DNA from: Rusavskia elegans
Taxonomy: Eukaryota; Ascomycota; Lecanoromycetes; Teloschistales; Teloschistaceae
DNA: 64,000 bases
Assembly: GCA_011316305.1 (NCBI GenBank)
Contig: SAUG01000113.1
Location: 124,001 to 188,000 of the forward strand
Direction of reading: 5' to 3'
Shown here: piece after piece, positions 10,280-23,799 of the stretch
How positions within the stretch are numbered: the stretch's first letter is position 1
Layout: each line of letters starts with the position of its first letter
Notes under the pieces: model-generated
The model's database searches: none
What the model saw: only the letters and a program-made list of their open reading frames with translations
What the model was told of the DNA's origin: nothing
Translations under genes and position numbers: made by a program

Positions 10280-13200
10280 CGATTTTGCTTAGGGGCCATA
10301 TCCGAATGTGCAAAAGGTAGGATATCGATTTCGTTACTGACGTGACATATTGCTCGACCCGCTCGAGGCTCTTTTCTGAAATTATGGAATCTTAATCCAG
10401 TCCATATGGATTGTGTGGATTGCTGCGGAGGAAAAGCTTTCTTGTGCATATTGCGCCTTCACTTCATCTGGTCTCCAGGCAAGTGGATCATTTCATAGTG
10501 TCGACCTACCCTGTCTATCCTTGGGCTGTGGAGACATCACCTGTACTGAGGCCGCATTTGAACTGGTGGATGTGGTCATCCTTAGAATTTCAACTCAGTC
10601 CAGAGCCAGGTCGGTTGCTCTCAGGTACTGAGAGGTATGCTACAGGGAGCACTTGGTATACCAGATCTCCTTTACGAACACTGAATATCAGTGGATTTCA
10701 GGAAGCACTGGCTCTATGCCTTCAGAAAATCGTTGTCACCATCTGTCGGGCTTACAACAAGACTTTTCTAATCTCATCTGATAGCCTGTTTTACCTAAGA
10801 GTCGGGTGGAAGAGCCTGGTGACATTGTACCGGGCTGATATGTAGGTTTGGCTGGTGTAGTTAGGCCGAGATGAGATGACTTTTACTTCAACGCAGGGCT
10901 TGGACTGGGATATGGATTGCTGGGACTATGTCGGTGTAGCTAGATCCCTTCCTTCCTCTGCCAGAATAGGAACCAGGTACTAGGCAACAGTCGTACTCTT
11001 GCCGCTTCGATGATCGATCTTTCCGCCGCCGATATCAGGTGGGTACTGATGACGAATCGCTGATGAACCCGAGATTTGCTACTGGCTTATGTTTTGGGGC
11101 TGTCCAAGATGCTCGTATCAGCGGCACATGAAACTATAATCACAATACACTCCGTCTGGACCAGCTGCAAGATTCCACTTTGGTTAAAGAAAAAAAGGCT
11201 AGTCAAGCAAGGCGTATCGGGACGGAAGATGCGCAAAAGGCGAAGGAAAATGGTGCAAGTAGATAGCAAACGCGGATGGAGACAGGGAAAGGAAGGCGCT
11301 AAAGTGGAGGCTTGTAGACCCGCACGATATTGCGTTGACTAGTCCCACGACTTGGTGAAGGCTCTTAGTTATGAAGTTGTGGAAGGATTCACCAACAGAG
11401 CGGCTTGGGCTGGTTTCATTGGATGCCGTCCTATGGTCCCAACGGTCCAATCGATGCGGATGGGAAACAAGCTGGATGACGGATAGGTAGTCTCGGATCT
11501 TTGGAGGACTTGTCTGACTAGACACAAGCGTAAGCCATTGACAGGACCATACGATGCAGCGGTGTGGCAAACACTGCAGCATCAGCCGAAGAGAAAAGTA
11601 TCTCAGCTAGAACTGTGCATGATGCATGGAACAAGCAGAAAGAGCCTGGAGCGCGACCGAGTCTTACTCCTGAACGAGCAGGTCTCAACTCTTCAGGCAA
11701 GAAGGTATGCACAGTCATGCCCCTTCGGCGGGTTGGTTTCCCATTGCAACGGCGGCGCGCGGCAAAGGGGGTCGAAGAGCCTGGTCATTGGAAGCATATC
11801 AATTGAAGATTGATGCGGTCATGATCATGCGTGATGAATCTGCCTTTACAACAGGCTTCTCTCCTGCCACACGCCAAAGTTGGTGATGTGCATGGGTCGT
11901 TGCGTTGGTTTCGGCGAAGGAGGAGATGTTGTCAGCGTCAAGCACACCGGTCCGTGATATCATGATGGATGCAACAGCAATAGTAGTCCGTGACGCCTTG
12001 ATGGGTCTTTGAGGTCAACTGCTGTTTGATTCCGGGTGTCCAGGTGTACAAGTGTTGTTATAATTGGTACGGAGTACTCCAGCGAGTTTGGGAGTGCAAG
12101 GGAGCCTCGGAGTCAAGGGAGTGTACCCCTCGGCGTACCTCGGCAGTGACCACCCCGCATACTCGTACAATATGGGCTAAGCCCATGTGGCCATAACTAA
12201 AGAAGCACGGTACTCCAGCTTACCACGCAGGGAGCTCAAGCGGTTGTGACCATCGGCTGCTTTACTCCGTGTCAGCTTGAACTAACAAGGTGGTCTCACG
12301 GTACAGAGGATAGGGTGGCAATAGATCCGTATCTGAGACGGCTTGATACAGCTTTCTGGGAGCGATTGATTCGGCCCGACAAGCCAGACGCATCAGCATC
12401 AACATCCTACGGGCACGGTCGTCATCATAGCCTCGACCACCTTGCCCAGGCGATCTAAAAACAGTGGCGGCAAGCTGAGATCATTTGCGCCGCCGGAAAA
12501 CATACAAAGCAGCAGAGATGTTGATTGGCGAGCACCGGATCGAGTCATACGACGTGCCGTATGCTCCGATGTGCGACCGCTGACAGTGACAGCACCATCA
12601 ACTGCTTGCTGGTCCAATTGGCAACCCGATCGTCCCGGATCCTGCATAATCGAATACCTGACGTTGATGCTCAATCAGAAGACGGCGCGTTGGAGATGCC
12701 GCACTTGATGAGGGCTGCAGTCTCGAACCGACCCAGCCACCAGTCCATCGCGACCGTATCACAACCACAATCATGGTGTCACTCCGCCGATCAGTTGGGT
12801 ATTCCGTCTGGTTCCCACCGTCCAGATGGTGAGGTAAGACGGTCGGTTAGCTTATTAGATCACAGACTTGTCAGACCAACACGAACAGTCAGCCAAGTGG
12901 ATAATTGTAAGGCAGCAGTCGGCAGAAGAAAGCCAGAGACAACTCGGATAGCATCTCGCGTGATTACGATTACCAGAGGTCGGTACAAGTGCTCAAATCA
13001 AAAGGATCCTTGGCTGAAGGTGCACCAACAAACAACGAAAATCCTTCTCGTCTCTCTGCCATTATTTTCGGCAACATAAGGTAATCAGCATGATGCTAAC
13101 AAGTAGGCAAGGTAGCCTTCCGTGCTGCTCAACCGACGATCGCTTGTTAGCAACCACTGTCGTTTGCGCACGATTGGCAACTGGTATTATTGTTCCAGCC

Positions 13201-15495
13201 ATGTCGATGTTTGAGTCGCATCCAAGCCAAGAATAGAGCGGCAGTACTCTGCGACTCCGAGCAGACAGACTGATTACTGATGCGGATCGCCTTCTCCGGG
13301 CTTTGTCCTTTTGACCGACTCTTGCGGAGAAGTGCTGAGGCAATCATCCGTTGACGATGATGTTGAATCTTGAGGTTCGGCCCAGTGCCGAGAATCTTGA
13401 TTTCCCTTTGTATAGCGAAAGGTAGCCGTAATCATATGCCTGCAGGTGAGGAGGTTCGCCCGTGGGTTGGCGGTGGCGGCTGGATGGTGGCACTTTATGG
13501 CCCGACCTGACACAAGCGATATTGATCGAGATGATTAACAACGTTTACGATGAGTCCGGTCGTGATCGTCCTTGGTGTGGCCTTTCGGTTCGGATGAGTT
13601 TGCTGCGGTCTCTTGGCTCGAGAGGATTACGACATTATTGTGTCGTGTACGGATGTCCACCTGCAGCGTACCAAGGCTTCCGCAATGAGATGCTGCTCAA
13701 AGTCCTTACACCCCCACCTGTGCCTTAGCCTTTGATGGTTCGGCTGCAGCCAGTTGAGACTTGCTGCAGTTTGGCGGCAAAAAGACGACTTGGTCGATGA
13801 GCCGAATGGCGGGCTGGCTTCGAGACACGCTTGTGCGGAGAGGCAAGGCAAGTACGAGTAGCAATCCGCTTGCAGTGGATGATTCACGCCGAATCGGACA
13901 TGGCTACGACCTCCCGCGCATGTATGCCAGCCTCCTTGGATCTCCACCCATCACAGTCACACGCAAAAGACGGAAGCAGCAGCCAGGCAAACGTGATGGG
14001 TAGATTAGGGAGTAGGCAGTAGTAGTTAGTGAACACGTAATCCGGCTCACGCTTTCGGATTCCTCTGGTTGGGACAAGTGGTTGAAAAGGTGAAGGGCGC
14101 GTTCGGATCAGGAGGCCATGTTATTGGCCCTGATACGGATACTTTGGTCGTACTTGCTTCACAGATGAATGATCACTACTACTACTGCGTGAGCACTGGA
14201 GCAGGATCCTTGCCGACCATCATGTGCAATAATAATAATGTGCATACATATTCAACCTTGCCTTGCTGCTAACCCAAGTGAAACTACTCTAAATCAGAAT
14301 TAGTGAGGGACTTTTCCTGGTAGGGAGGACTTGGTGATACCTCACCCTGACGCAGCTCGTCGCTTGAGGAGGTTGATTGCTCCTGCTTTCATGATTATTC
14401 TGCTGGCTTGCTGCTGGCTTGCTGGCTGCGGCTTGAGTGCTTCACATGCTGGTGTCAGGCCGAGCCGGCAAATCATCGTCGGTCCTGCCCGTGAGCGTGA
14501 TTCCAACCCTTGGTCCCCTCGTCCCCTAGATTCATGTCGCTTCCTTTGTGCTTAGTAGTCGGTCGACTGGATCATGGATGATGGATGCGACTGTTCTTTC
14601 ACTTTGTCCTCCATCCGGCTCTAGGTCCTGTTAGCTTAGCGCCAATCTGCTCGAGCGGTCAATCTTCGTTCTTCCTTCGGTGGCCCATGACTCCGGCCTG
14701 CTCTCGCCCTGCTCTCGCCCCCCCCCCTAGGACCCAAACCTGAATGCCAGACTCCGCCCGTGTCTTGGGACACGCTCACACTACCATCGTATAGACACTA
14801 ACTTCCTACTTCCACTAAACTTATCTTTCTCTTACACACGCAACACGCAACACGCAACAGCAAAGCACAGCAGCACCTGTGGCAGATCCATCAGCCTCCG
14901 CTCACCACAATAATAATAATGCACCCATCTTCCCACTATGCTGGTCCGTTGGACCATGCTTGGCCCGATTGATGAAAGCAACAACCCTTCCTTCATTCCC
15001 AAACCTTGTTGTTTCGTCTATCCTTCCCCCCCGGTCCTCCACTATCCTCCATTCTTGAACCTTCCTCTCCTGCCAGACCCCGGCATGCAGTCCGTGGGCC
15101 GTGGCACTTGCTCTTCCCCCATTAAGAGCCTAATCAATGACTGTCCTTCTGCTAGTTGGCCATCCCCACTAGTCTCTTCCCTCGTCAGCCTTTCCACTTC
15201 GCTACTAGCTCTCATTTCTCACCTTGAACGTACTGCACAATCAAATTCCATCGGGTGGTGACAACAACAACAACAGCAATCGGCCGCTGCCTTTGCTCTT
15301 CTGCATTCTTTCCTTCATCTCCCCTACTGTCATGTCCACCTTGCCGTGACCACTGGAGTCAGCTGGCAGACCATACTGATATTGACAAACTTGGTGGTCA
15401 ATCACAGCTACACCGTCGACTAAGACTCCTTCGGCGGACCACCGATGATCTTGTCCCGACACTTCCAATGACAGCTGTGTGCCAGGTTGCACTCA
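10280..15495. other. Gene-poor region upstream of the cyclin gene
   Basis: Over 5.2 kb no reading frame shows family motifs, consistent codon use or a plausible exon chain. Visible features: a perfect inverted repeat ATGGGCT-A-AGCCCAT at 12172-12186; direct TGCTGGCTTGC repeats near 14400; a C9 run near 14720; tandem CACGCAA units near 14840; and a pyrimidine-rich stretch from about 14950 to 15490 that looks like the 5' leader of the cyclin gene. It may hold a long promoter, an unannotated lncRNA or decayed sequence. Confidence 0.5.
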
Positions 15496-17608
15496 ATGGT
15501 CGACATACGACACCCTTTTTCGATGCCTTCAACACTACCGTCTTCTCACTACGGTCAGAATACGTCCCTTCCCTCGCTGTACGCTGGACGGTCAGCTCTT
15601 CGGGATAGGCAGGGTTCTTCGGGTGCTGGAAAACCATACACCGACTACGGGCATTCGCTCGTACCTGCCGACATTCGCCACGGCTTGCGGACTCCTCCAA
15701 GGGACATGAGCGGTGTGAGCGTCAATCCGCTGCTTGCCCCAAACCTCGGAGGGTATCAGTACAAGAGCGTGCCAGCTGTCGCTCCGAATGCTACCACGCA
15801 GCAGAACAGCGTGGGAACTATCGTGAACACTCGATATACAACCAAAAATCAACCCTCCCATAACGGATACCATCATCGAGACAATTCCCGTGATCGTCTA
15901 TCCACAGATGCGGCCACACTCCAAGAGCCGACGTCCAAAGCTCATACTGGCGCGGACGGGACTTCCATTGTGTCTTACCTCCAAATACCCTCATCCATCA
16001 ACGAAAGTAAAGGCAGCCTGGCCGAGTTTGCCGCACAGGTAGGCATCTCGACGCTCCCACATAAGCCTAGCGAATACTGATGTTTCCCTCAGATAACATG
16101 CTTGTTCTGGTTTGAATCATCCTTCACATTACATTATGTTGAAGAGTCCAAGGCCATACCAGCCCCTATCCAACCTCTTGTCTTTGAAGCAGTACCGACA
16201 ATGGGCTTTCGGAAATGGGTCGTTTCCATTCTGTCTACGACTCAAGTGTCACAAAACGTCATTCTTCTGGCTCTCATGTTCATCTATCGGCTGAAGAAAC
16301 TAAATCCTGGCGTCAAGGGGAAACTCGGTAGTGAGTTCAGGCTCTTCACCGTGGCGCTGATGCTGGGCAACAAGTGTGAGTGAAAGGGAGAAATCTGGAT
16401 AGCAGAGCTGGGGGCTAACATGTGCAGTCCTTGACGATAATACCTACACCAACAAGACATGGGCAGAGGTATCAGGCATTTCTGTGCAAGAAATCCACAT
16501 CATGGAGGTTGAATTTTTGAGCAACATGAGGTACACATTGTATGCTTCGGAGGCTGAGTGGAGAAATTGGCACGTCAAGCTTGGGAAATTCTGGAAATAC
16601 TTTGAGACAGCTTCGAAATCACCGGTCGAAGCGCCTCCCAGGGTTCTCAATCCACCCATTCCCTCCCCCGGCGGGCTTCCAACTCTGCCATCCCCACCAG
16701 CATCGACGCACACTTCCCCGCCCTATATCACAAGTCATTCATTCAACAGCAATACTCCGAGTCATCCGCACCCTCTTTCTATGCCACCTTACCTTCCTCA
16801 TGTCGGGCCTTCGCCCCTGGGCCCGCTGCCTGAACCAGGCCTGAAATCAGCTTCAAGGAAACGGAGCCATGACCAGATCTCGGACAGCATCGAGCCCCCA
16901 GCAAAGAGGCAAGCCCCATCCACCAGCTCGTCCGTAAGCTCTAGTGCAATCATGACCCCTTCGACCTTGAACGGCTACACCCCAAATACCTCCTTCACGA
17001 CACCCTCCACGGGACATACATCCTCATTCAGCGGGCCGAGGCTTCCAATGCCCAACCTCTCCATATCCACAGGCGGTCATAACGTTGGGTCTCAAGGGCC
17101 TCCGCCTGCCCAATTACCATTACCAGGCGGATCATCAAAAGCGATTACCCTCCCGAGCGTGGCACGGCTGCCACAGAATAGCATCCTACCATCGCTGCCT
17201 CAAAACATGAGAATGCACCAAGAATCGGCCCATAATTCTTCTCCCACCACCGATTGGTCGTCACGCCGGTCCTCGTATGCGGCGAGCGCCGGAACTCCCT
17301 CCCCAACCAATGTCAGTTTTTCCCAATCGGCTCACACTCCGACACACCTCTCCCCAGCAACCTTCCCACTCCCACGCAACTCGCCCTATAAACCCATCCG
17401 GGGCGTCAACACGCTGCTAGCACATCCTCCTTCGGCGTCGATGCACAACCCTCCCCAGAGCTTGAGCTACAGTCAGATGCATTACCAGCCTCTCGGTAAA
17501 CCACCGAGCCAATCACGGCAAGGCGTGCTTCCGAGTCTGCATCACGACAGCTGGGGACAACCGCAGAACAAGCCAGTATATTTGCCTCATCCGAACACGC
17601 TGACCTGA
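15496..17608 (+). CDS. clg1: Pho85-type cyclin, Clg1 family
   Basis: Three exons, 15496-16038, 16093-16375 and 16428-17608, give 668 aa with consistent phases. The cyclin box spans the exon 1/2 junction to early exon 3 (about residues 170-320). It includes ITCLFWFESSFTLHY, SQNVILLALMFIYRLKKLNP, the FRLFTVALMLGNKFLDDNTY core, WAEVSGISVQEIHIMEVEFL and MRYTLYASEAEWRNW. GNKFLDDNTYTNKTWAEVSG is the typical Pho80/Pcl-type signature, so the partner is expected to be a Pho85/Pef1-class CDK. Both flanks are disordered; the C-terminal half is Ser/Pro-rich with a SASRKRSHDQ basic patch and a PPAKRQ motif that could act as a nuclear signal. Clg1 homologs have been tied to autophagy and lifespan in yeasts. 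The 5' leader appears long and pyrimidine-rich. Confidence 0.88.
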
Positions 17609-18116
17609 CATGCCTTCATCTGCGATTTTCCTTACTTCTTGCATTGCTTGTGGAAAATTTAGCGACATGTAATGATTATGAAGGAGTTTATTCATTAGCG
17701 TCATGTCGGGTTTTTTCCTTCAGCATAGCGACGGCGCTCTACACCCAGGAATGTGATGGAGCTTTCGCGCTCTTGGCGTATTCAACATTGGGATCAGGCC
17801 CCAGAAAACTTCGGCAATTGTACATATATTCGGAGTCAATGCCCCGGGCAAGATTGGGAGTCAGTCAGCACTAACGAGGAAATCAGATTCCAAAACAACT
17901 CTATACGAGAAGTATTATTCACTTTTGTAGGATAAGACGGGGTGCATCATCAAACAATACGTACTAGCAGTCTAGCCTCCGGCTAGCTATATTTGGGCTT
18001 AGAGTGGGGGCTGACAATTAGAGCCGCATCCCATGACGTGGTGATGCTTAGTCATGTACATGTTGGCAGAAGATGTTCTCGACTGTGTCGGCTGCGTGCT
18101 TGAGAAACCTGCCAGC
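17609..18116. other. Intergenic, clg1 3' end and hydrolase promoter
   Basis: The 3' region of clg1 followed by the upstream region of the hydrolase. An in-frame ATG at 18054, 21 codons upstream of the chosen hydrolase start, falls in this stretch. Nothing else supportable. Confidence 0.5.
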
Positions 18117-19705
18117 ATGCGCCGAACGCTGCTCTTGTGCTTCATCCATGGTTTCAAGGTAAGACTTTGACACCATTTTTATACTTGACTGGCTGTGCTC
18201 ATGGCAAGCCGGTAGGGCGATGACAATACTTTTGGTGGTTTCCCAGAACACCTTAGGGCTCTTGTCAGCCATGCTCTGGCTGCAATCAACGTCAAAGCAG
18301 TGACATATCCCCAATTCGAAACTCGCGGCGATCTTGGAGACTGTGTAGGCAGGTTTCGAGAATGGCAAGTCGCTGATTCACACTGCGAGGATGTCTGTTG
18401 ACCGTCTCATGCAGGCTTCAGAACGTCATCATCGACCTGGAGGTCTCGGCCGGCACCCCTTCGCCGACAGTCGACCCCAGCGTGCGCACCATCCTCGTCG
18501 GCCATAGCATGGGCGGTATCGTTGCTGCTGAGACCCTCCTCCACATCATCTCCGACGAGCCGATACCACCATCCAAACCCCCGCCAGATACTGCACCTCC
18601 CTCATCCGCTGCCCACACCACCCTCTCCTCCACATCTACTTCCGCCCCTTTCCAAACAGACAACAATCCCATCGTCAATGAACACTCTCACAACTTCATG
18701 TTCCCCTACATCCAAGGCATCCTCGCCTTCGACACCCCATACCTTGGCCTCTCCCCCTCCCTCATCGCCCATGGGGCCGAATCCCACTACCGCTCCGCCA
18801 CCTCAGCCTACTCCGCCTTCTCCGAGCTCGCCGGCGCGTTCGGCTACGGCGCCTCCGCCAATCCTTCTCCGAATTCACGACAACAAACACCAAAAGCGGC
18901 ACTCCCCGCCCCACCTCAGCTCGCCAAAGACAACAACCTTCTCCGCGCCAGTATGACGGCCGCCAGCGACGACGCTGCCGCCACGCCCACCTGGCAGCGC
19001 CTGGGTAAATACGCCATGTTCGCCGGTGCCGCGGGCGCCGTGGCCGCAGGCGGCGCGGCTGCTTACCTGAAGAAAGACGCGCTGAGCAGCGGATGGAATT
19101 GGGTAGGCTCGCATCTGGAATTCGTAGGGTGTTTGGTGCGGGGAGAAGAACTCAAACAGAGGTTGGAGAAGGTCGTGAAGGCGGGTACGGAGCGGGGGGT
19201 TGGATTCGCGGATCTGTACACCGTGCTGGGGAAGGGAGTAGTGGATGGGCAAATTGGAGGGCAAGGCGAAAGAACATTCTGCAACGTGCCGAAGAGTAAA
19301 GGCCATCGCGCCCATTGGATCGCCGAGGTGAATGATAAGGCGAAGGAGGAGACGGCCGCGCATATGAGTATGTTTTCACCCAAGGAGAATCCGGGGTTTT
19401 ATCACATGGCGGAACGGGCGAAGGGGTTGATTGTGGGGTGGGTGGAGCAGGGGGGTTGGAATCCGTACAGTGCGAATGATGGGGATGAGGAGATTGGGTA
19501 TGGATTCGATGGTATGACGGATGTGGATATTGATGATGATGCAAAGGAAAAGGAGATGGATTTTGGGGTCGAGAAGGAGGAAGGGGTTTTATGGGGGGAT
19601 AGGGATGGTGAGGGTGATGTTGAGGGTGATGGGAATCCGTGGAAGATGGAGGGGGAGAAGGGGTTGGAGGGGGTGGAGAGTGTGATTATTGAGAAGAGGT
19701 CATGA
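18117..19705 (+). CDS. Alpha/beta hydrolase (putative lipase/serine esterase, DUF676-like)
   Basis: Three exons, 18117-18158, 18216-18364 and 18415-19705, give 493 aa. Exon 1 encodes MRRTLLLCFIHGFK, continued as GDDNTFGGFPEHLRALV, the oxyanion-side HGF(K)G motif near the N-terminus. The nucleophile elbow is TILVGHSMGGIVAAE in exon 3. A predicted membrane-like Ala/Gly stretch (AMFAGAAGAVAAGGAAAYL) lies in the middle. The tail holds HMSMFSPKENPGFY, a likely catalytic-histidine region, and ends in a Glu/Asp/Gly-rich stretch. Intron 2 starts with GC rather than GT (AATG|GCAAGT, 18365) and is needed to keep FREW|LQNV in frame. The substrate is unknown. ATG 18117 is preferred over 18054 because the protein then starts right at the conserved strand. 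Confidence 0.85.
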
Positions 19706-20263
19706 TGGAGTTGGGAGGTATTCCTTTCTTTTCAATATCGTTTGTAGTGGGTTGGGTTGTGAAGGTGGATGAGGAGTTTGCGTCTTCTTGATTGATACCC
19801 TGGTTTTTACATATCGTTAGGGCGGTTGACTGGTTGGGGAGGTTGTTTTGATGTTTTGATGGGCAGTAGAGATAGATACTATTATTGCGTGCCGTATGTA
19901 TATATCTTCAAGGCATAGATTGTTCAATGCTTGTAAACATGAATGCGGAACGGCTGATTCTTCTCATAGGAGATTATCATGCTAGTATGTCACACGTCCT
20001 CACCCATTGAGTGAGATACCAGTCAGAAAAGGAGATTTCCCATGGTAGCGAATAAATCATATAAGTGGCATGATAATACACCCCCATTCCTCATTCTTCA
20101 TCAAAAAAAAACCGCCAGTCCAATTATTCAATCATGCCTCGAACCATATGAGCAGCGGAACTCCACCCGTCAAAGCTCCCCAACACCCACTACCCCCTTC
20201 CACAATGGCGCCCCATTTGCCTCCTTGCACCAAACATTAATCTTCTCGATGCTGAGTCCCAAT
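19706..20263. other. Intergenic, convergent 3' ends
   Basis: The 3' regions of the hydrolase and fzo1. No gene seen. Confidence 0.6.
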
Positions 20264-23224
20264 CTATAACCGTGCCATGGCCATCTCCCCCTCCTCATAT
20301 CCACCCGCAACTCCCGGCGCCGGCCCTTCCAGATCCACCGCCTCAACACTCCTCTTCCCGTCCACGCTCTCCCTAACCAGATTCCCAAAATACTTCCTCG
20401 CGACTTCGCTCTCTCGCTTGATCTTCAGAGTCCCTTCTCTCCGTTCGCTCAGATCGTGGACTTCTTTTTGCAAGGAAGATCGAAGGTCAGTGGCCGGGGC
20501 ATTGAGGCGGCGACGGGAGTGTTCGGATATGCGTCTGCTGTTGAGGTGGACATAGTCGAGATTCTGGAGGGTGGTAGAGAGGCGGGCGGAAAGGCGGTGG
20601 GGGAGGGTGCGGGGGAGGGAGAGGAGGGTGTAAGTTGCTGTTAGGAGGACTGTTATTGAAACAAGAATTTCTTGTCAGCCTGCCAATTCATACGTTTTTT
20701 TTTATTCTTGTGTGAGGGGAAACATACCGGCAGTGACGAGCCCAGGGACAATCAGCATCCTCATGTTTCTCATTCCCATCACCTTTGCAGCGCCCAATGC
20801 GCCGTCTATCCAGCCCACACCTCCGACCATTCTCCCACCAAGCACACCCGCCACCGTCAAAGCCATACTGGTACCCGCAAGCTTCTCCTGCTTCTCACTC
20901 CAAAGCGACGAGATGTCGAAGAAATCCCAGAATTCGATCTCGGTATCGACTTCTCTAGCCAGTAGATCTTTTCTCCGAGTGAACATGTCGTCGACGGGGC
21001 GGAAGTTGACTTCGGCGAATTTGTCACCGAGATGGAGTATTCCGAGCGATTTGATACCGCTCAGGCCCAGCATGGTCTGCTTGCGAGCATTCTCCTCGGA
21101 ATCAGTTACCGAGGCGGCGATCTTGTCAAGCATGGCAAATTTGATGTCCTCGGCATACTGGAAAGCGTTCCACAAGCCGTCATAGGGAACGCCAAGATCA
21201 GCTTCGGCAATATGGGCGATGGTATCTGTAAGAGTGCTGCGCGTGTGAGAGTATATGTCTGCACAGGTGTCTTCGATGGTTCTGTCGATTTCGTCACTGA
21301 CTTCCGAGCGAGCTTTCTTGGACTGTTCGAACGCCGGTTCCAGCTCCTCGAGTTCTTTCGTTACGCGGTCGAGCTCGGATTGGGCAACGTCTCGGTTGAC
21401 CGTGGCGAGAGCATGTAGGTCTGTGAGGATGTTGAGGAGATAGGTTTTCGCAGGTGCAAGCTTGGATCTAGCCCGCTTTTCCAGGACGAAACGTCGCAAA
21501 GCACCTTCGAGATGCTCAAAATCCTGGACCTTTTCTTTGTCCTTGCCTTTACCCTTGCTTGGAGGAGAGCCTGGTTCGCCGTGTTTGCCGATAGGCTCGT
21601 CTTCGTCCATCGGCAATGGATGCTCATCTGAAGGGTCTGAAAAGCCACCGCTGCCTCCATCTGAGCCACCATTACCGTTCGGCGGACCTGGAGGGGGGGC
21701 GACTGGTATCGCATTACTTGAGACGAAATGGACAAGCTCGGAGGACTCTTTGAAAGTCCGAGGACTCAAGCCTTGTAATTGCTCGAGGACAGCGGTCTGA
21801 CATTTCTTCTTGTTTTTGATGTTGTCATAACCGTTCACCACAACGAAGATGTATGCTTTCTCATGGGCTGCATTCCAGATGAATTCTTTCGCGGATAATG
21901 TGAAATGATTCGCTGCGTTGACAACGAATACCACCACGTCGATCTCTTCTTGCCTTGCAAAGACGGCGGTCGTCTTCAGTGAGTCGGAGTTTAAACCAGG
22001 GGCATCAATTATCGAGATATCGACGACGCCATTGTTCAGCAATGATTCGTCAATCGTCCGAATGTCTTCGACGTAGACTTTGCATTGTGTGTAATGGATA
22101 TTGTCGGAAACGACCTTCTCCAATTCAAATAAGGAGAAGACATCGTAGGTGCTCTCGTCATTGCGATCATACACCGACTCCCTATGGACTGCATGCGCCT
22201 CTTCGATGCCGGCATTCTCTCGAGCATCGAGGACCTCGCAAAAAACGCTCGTACAGGGTTGCTCGTCTTCAGGTAATATCTTCCGTCTCAAAAGAGCATT
22301 GCAGAACGTCGATTTCCCTGCATTAAGATCTCCCGTAACCAGTACTTTACTAGAGGTATCATCTATCCGATCTCTCAGAAGTAAAAGGTGCCGTATACTC
22401 GAATCAATCTTCCCGTTCAATATCCTTGCTATTGAACCCTTTTCTAAGGAATGTGCAATTTCGGCCTGGGTGAGTCCTTGGATTTTCAGATCCAATTTGA
22501 GGACGGAGAAGTCGTGGGCGGCTTGTGGCGTGATGAGTCTTTCCGGTTCTTGCGATGTCTTTTCTGCAGCGGCGCTGGATTCAGCAGTGCTGCTTTCTCC
22601 CAACGATGTGCCTGCTCTCCGTGGGGCCGAGGGTCTGAAGGGGATGTTGTCTTTCTGGCGGTGAATGTCTCCGGCTACTGCTGTCGAGTGGGTATGTTGA
22701 AAACCAGGCCGCGGGTCGGGTCTGGTTGGGTTTGGGTCTCGTTCTTGCTGATGTACATTAGGATATTGCGCGGGCCATGTAGAATTCTTTTCTTGTAGTC
22801 GTCGGAGTGTATCCACCGTCTGTGTAATCGAACGGCCAAGCTTGACTCGGTTTTGGTTGTAGTACAGCTGATGAATATGACTAGCAAGTACTCTTCTCTC
22901 CTTTTCGGCAGCTGGATTGTATTCGCCTGAATAGGTAGGGGTATGACTTGGGGTTAGTTGGTCTTCGGTCAGTCCAGGATGCCAGCCTCGGGCTAATCCA
23001 CTGTTGGTGTAGCTGTCACCAGGCATACTTTCGTAGCCAGAGTCGCGTTCGATCGAAGCCATAAGAGCCGCAGCGCTGGCTGAAGTGGATCCGGAGCCTA
23101 CAGTCATGTAGTGCGGTCTGGCGCTCCGAGTTGAGGAGCTGGTAGCGGACCGTGTAGAAAGAGGTCGTGGTGAGGACGACCGAGCCTGGTCAGGCAGACC
23201 AGACCGGTCATTTTCCTGAGTCAT
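20264..23224 (-). CDS. fzo1: Mitofusin, outer mitochondrial membrane fusion GTPase Fzo1
   Basis: Two exons, 23224-20728 and 20649-20264, give 960 aa. Fzo1 tethers and fuses outer mitochondrial membranes. The dynamin-type GTPase core has the P-loop GDLNAGKSTFCNALL, switch I threonine in PCTSVFCE, G3 IIDAPGLNSD and a G4 region VVNGYDNIKNKK in place of the more usual N/TKxD form. Heptad-repeat segments follow (QSELDRVTKELEELEP). Two closely spaced hydrophobic segments near ALTVAGVLGGRMVGGVGW and MLIVPGLVTAG bridge the intron, and a C-terminal coiled coil (SLQKEVHDLSERREG) follows. The first about 300 residues are Ser-rich and disordered. Start ATG 23224 (MTQENDRSGL) is the first in-frame ATG. 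It is tandem with the eL32 gene and close to mgm1. Confidence 0.96.
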
Positions 23225-23799
23225 GGTGATCAGGCGAACGTCGAGTGGTTTGACATAGGGAGTGGTACTGGATTTCAAAGGATGAATATTGAATTCGCCG
23301 CAATGACGATCTTTCAATGTCTTGGCACTGGAACGCTAGCTCGAAACAACTTTGGTCATGGCTCTCAGTACCTATTGAAGGCGTATTGGATGAAACCCTC
23401 AAAGCCATAGTCAGCTTCTTGGATGCTTCGATGTCACTTTTCACCTCGAGTACTCATCTCTCATGGTTTACAAGTCGTTGAGATACCGCTTTATTCGCGT
23501 CAAAGATGATAGTTTCGCTCTGCTTCAAGTCACTCCGTTCCTTTTTACTTGCTCGACGTGTTATCTGTTACGTTCGTTGAAGCACTTCTTTTCAGAAGGA
23601 TATAGCCAAAGAGACGAAAAAGAGAAGGGCCTTGGAATGCGTCTCGCACGCAGCCATCGTTTGTAGTGTTCCATGGTGATGCTTCACCTCCGTGTCCTAT
23701 CGACTAAACCAACAGCAAACGGGTAGCATAAGGACTGTCAGTCGCCAATAGGTAAGGTATTGATTCGATCTGATTTCTACCGCTAGCTTGGGGAATCTC
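23225..23799. other. Intergenic, eL32 3' end and fzo1 promoter
   Basis: Both neighbours are on the minus strand, so this is the 3' region of the eL32 gene followed by the fzo1 upstream region. No gene seen. Confidence 0.6.

Noticed and set aside
10411..10845. 144-codon open frame in the gene-poor interval
   Set aside because: No recognisable domain and a composition like the surrounding non-coding DNA; no supporting exon chain.
12525..13079. 184-codon open frame
   Set aside because: Starts with TTG rather than ATG and has no family motif or coding character; judged a chance frame.
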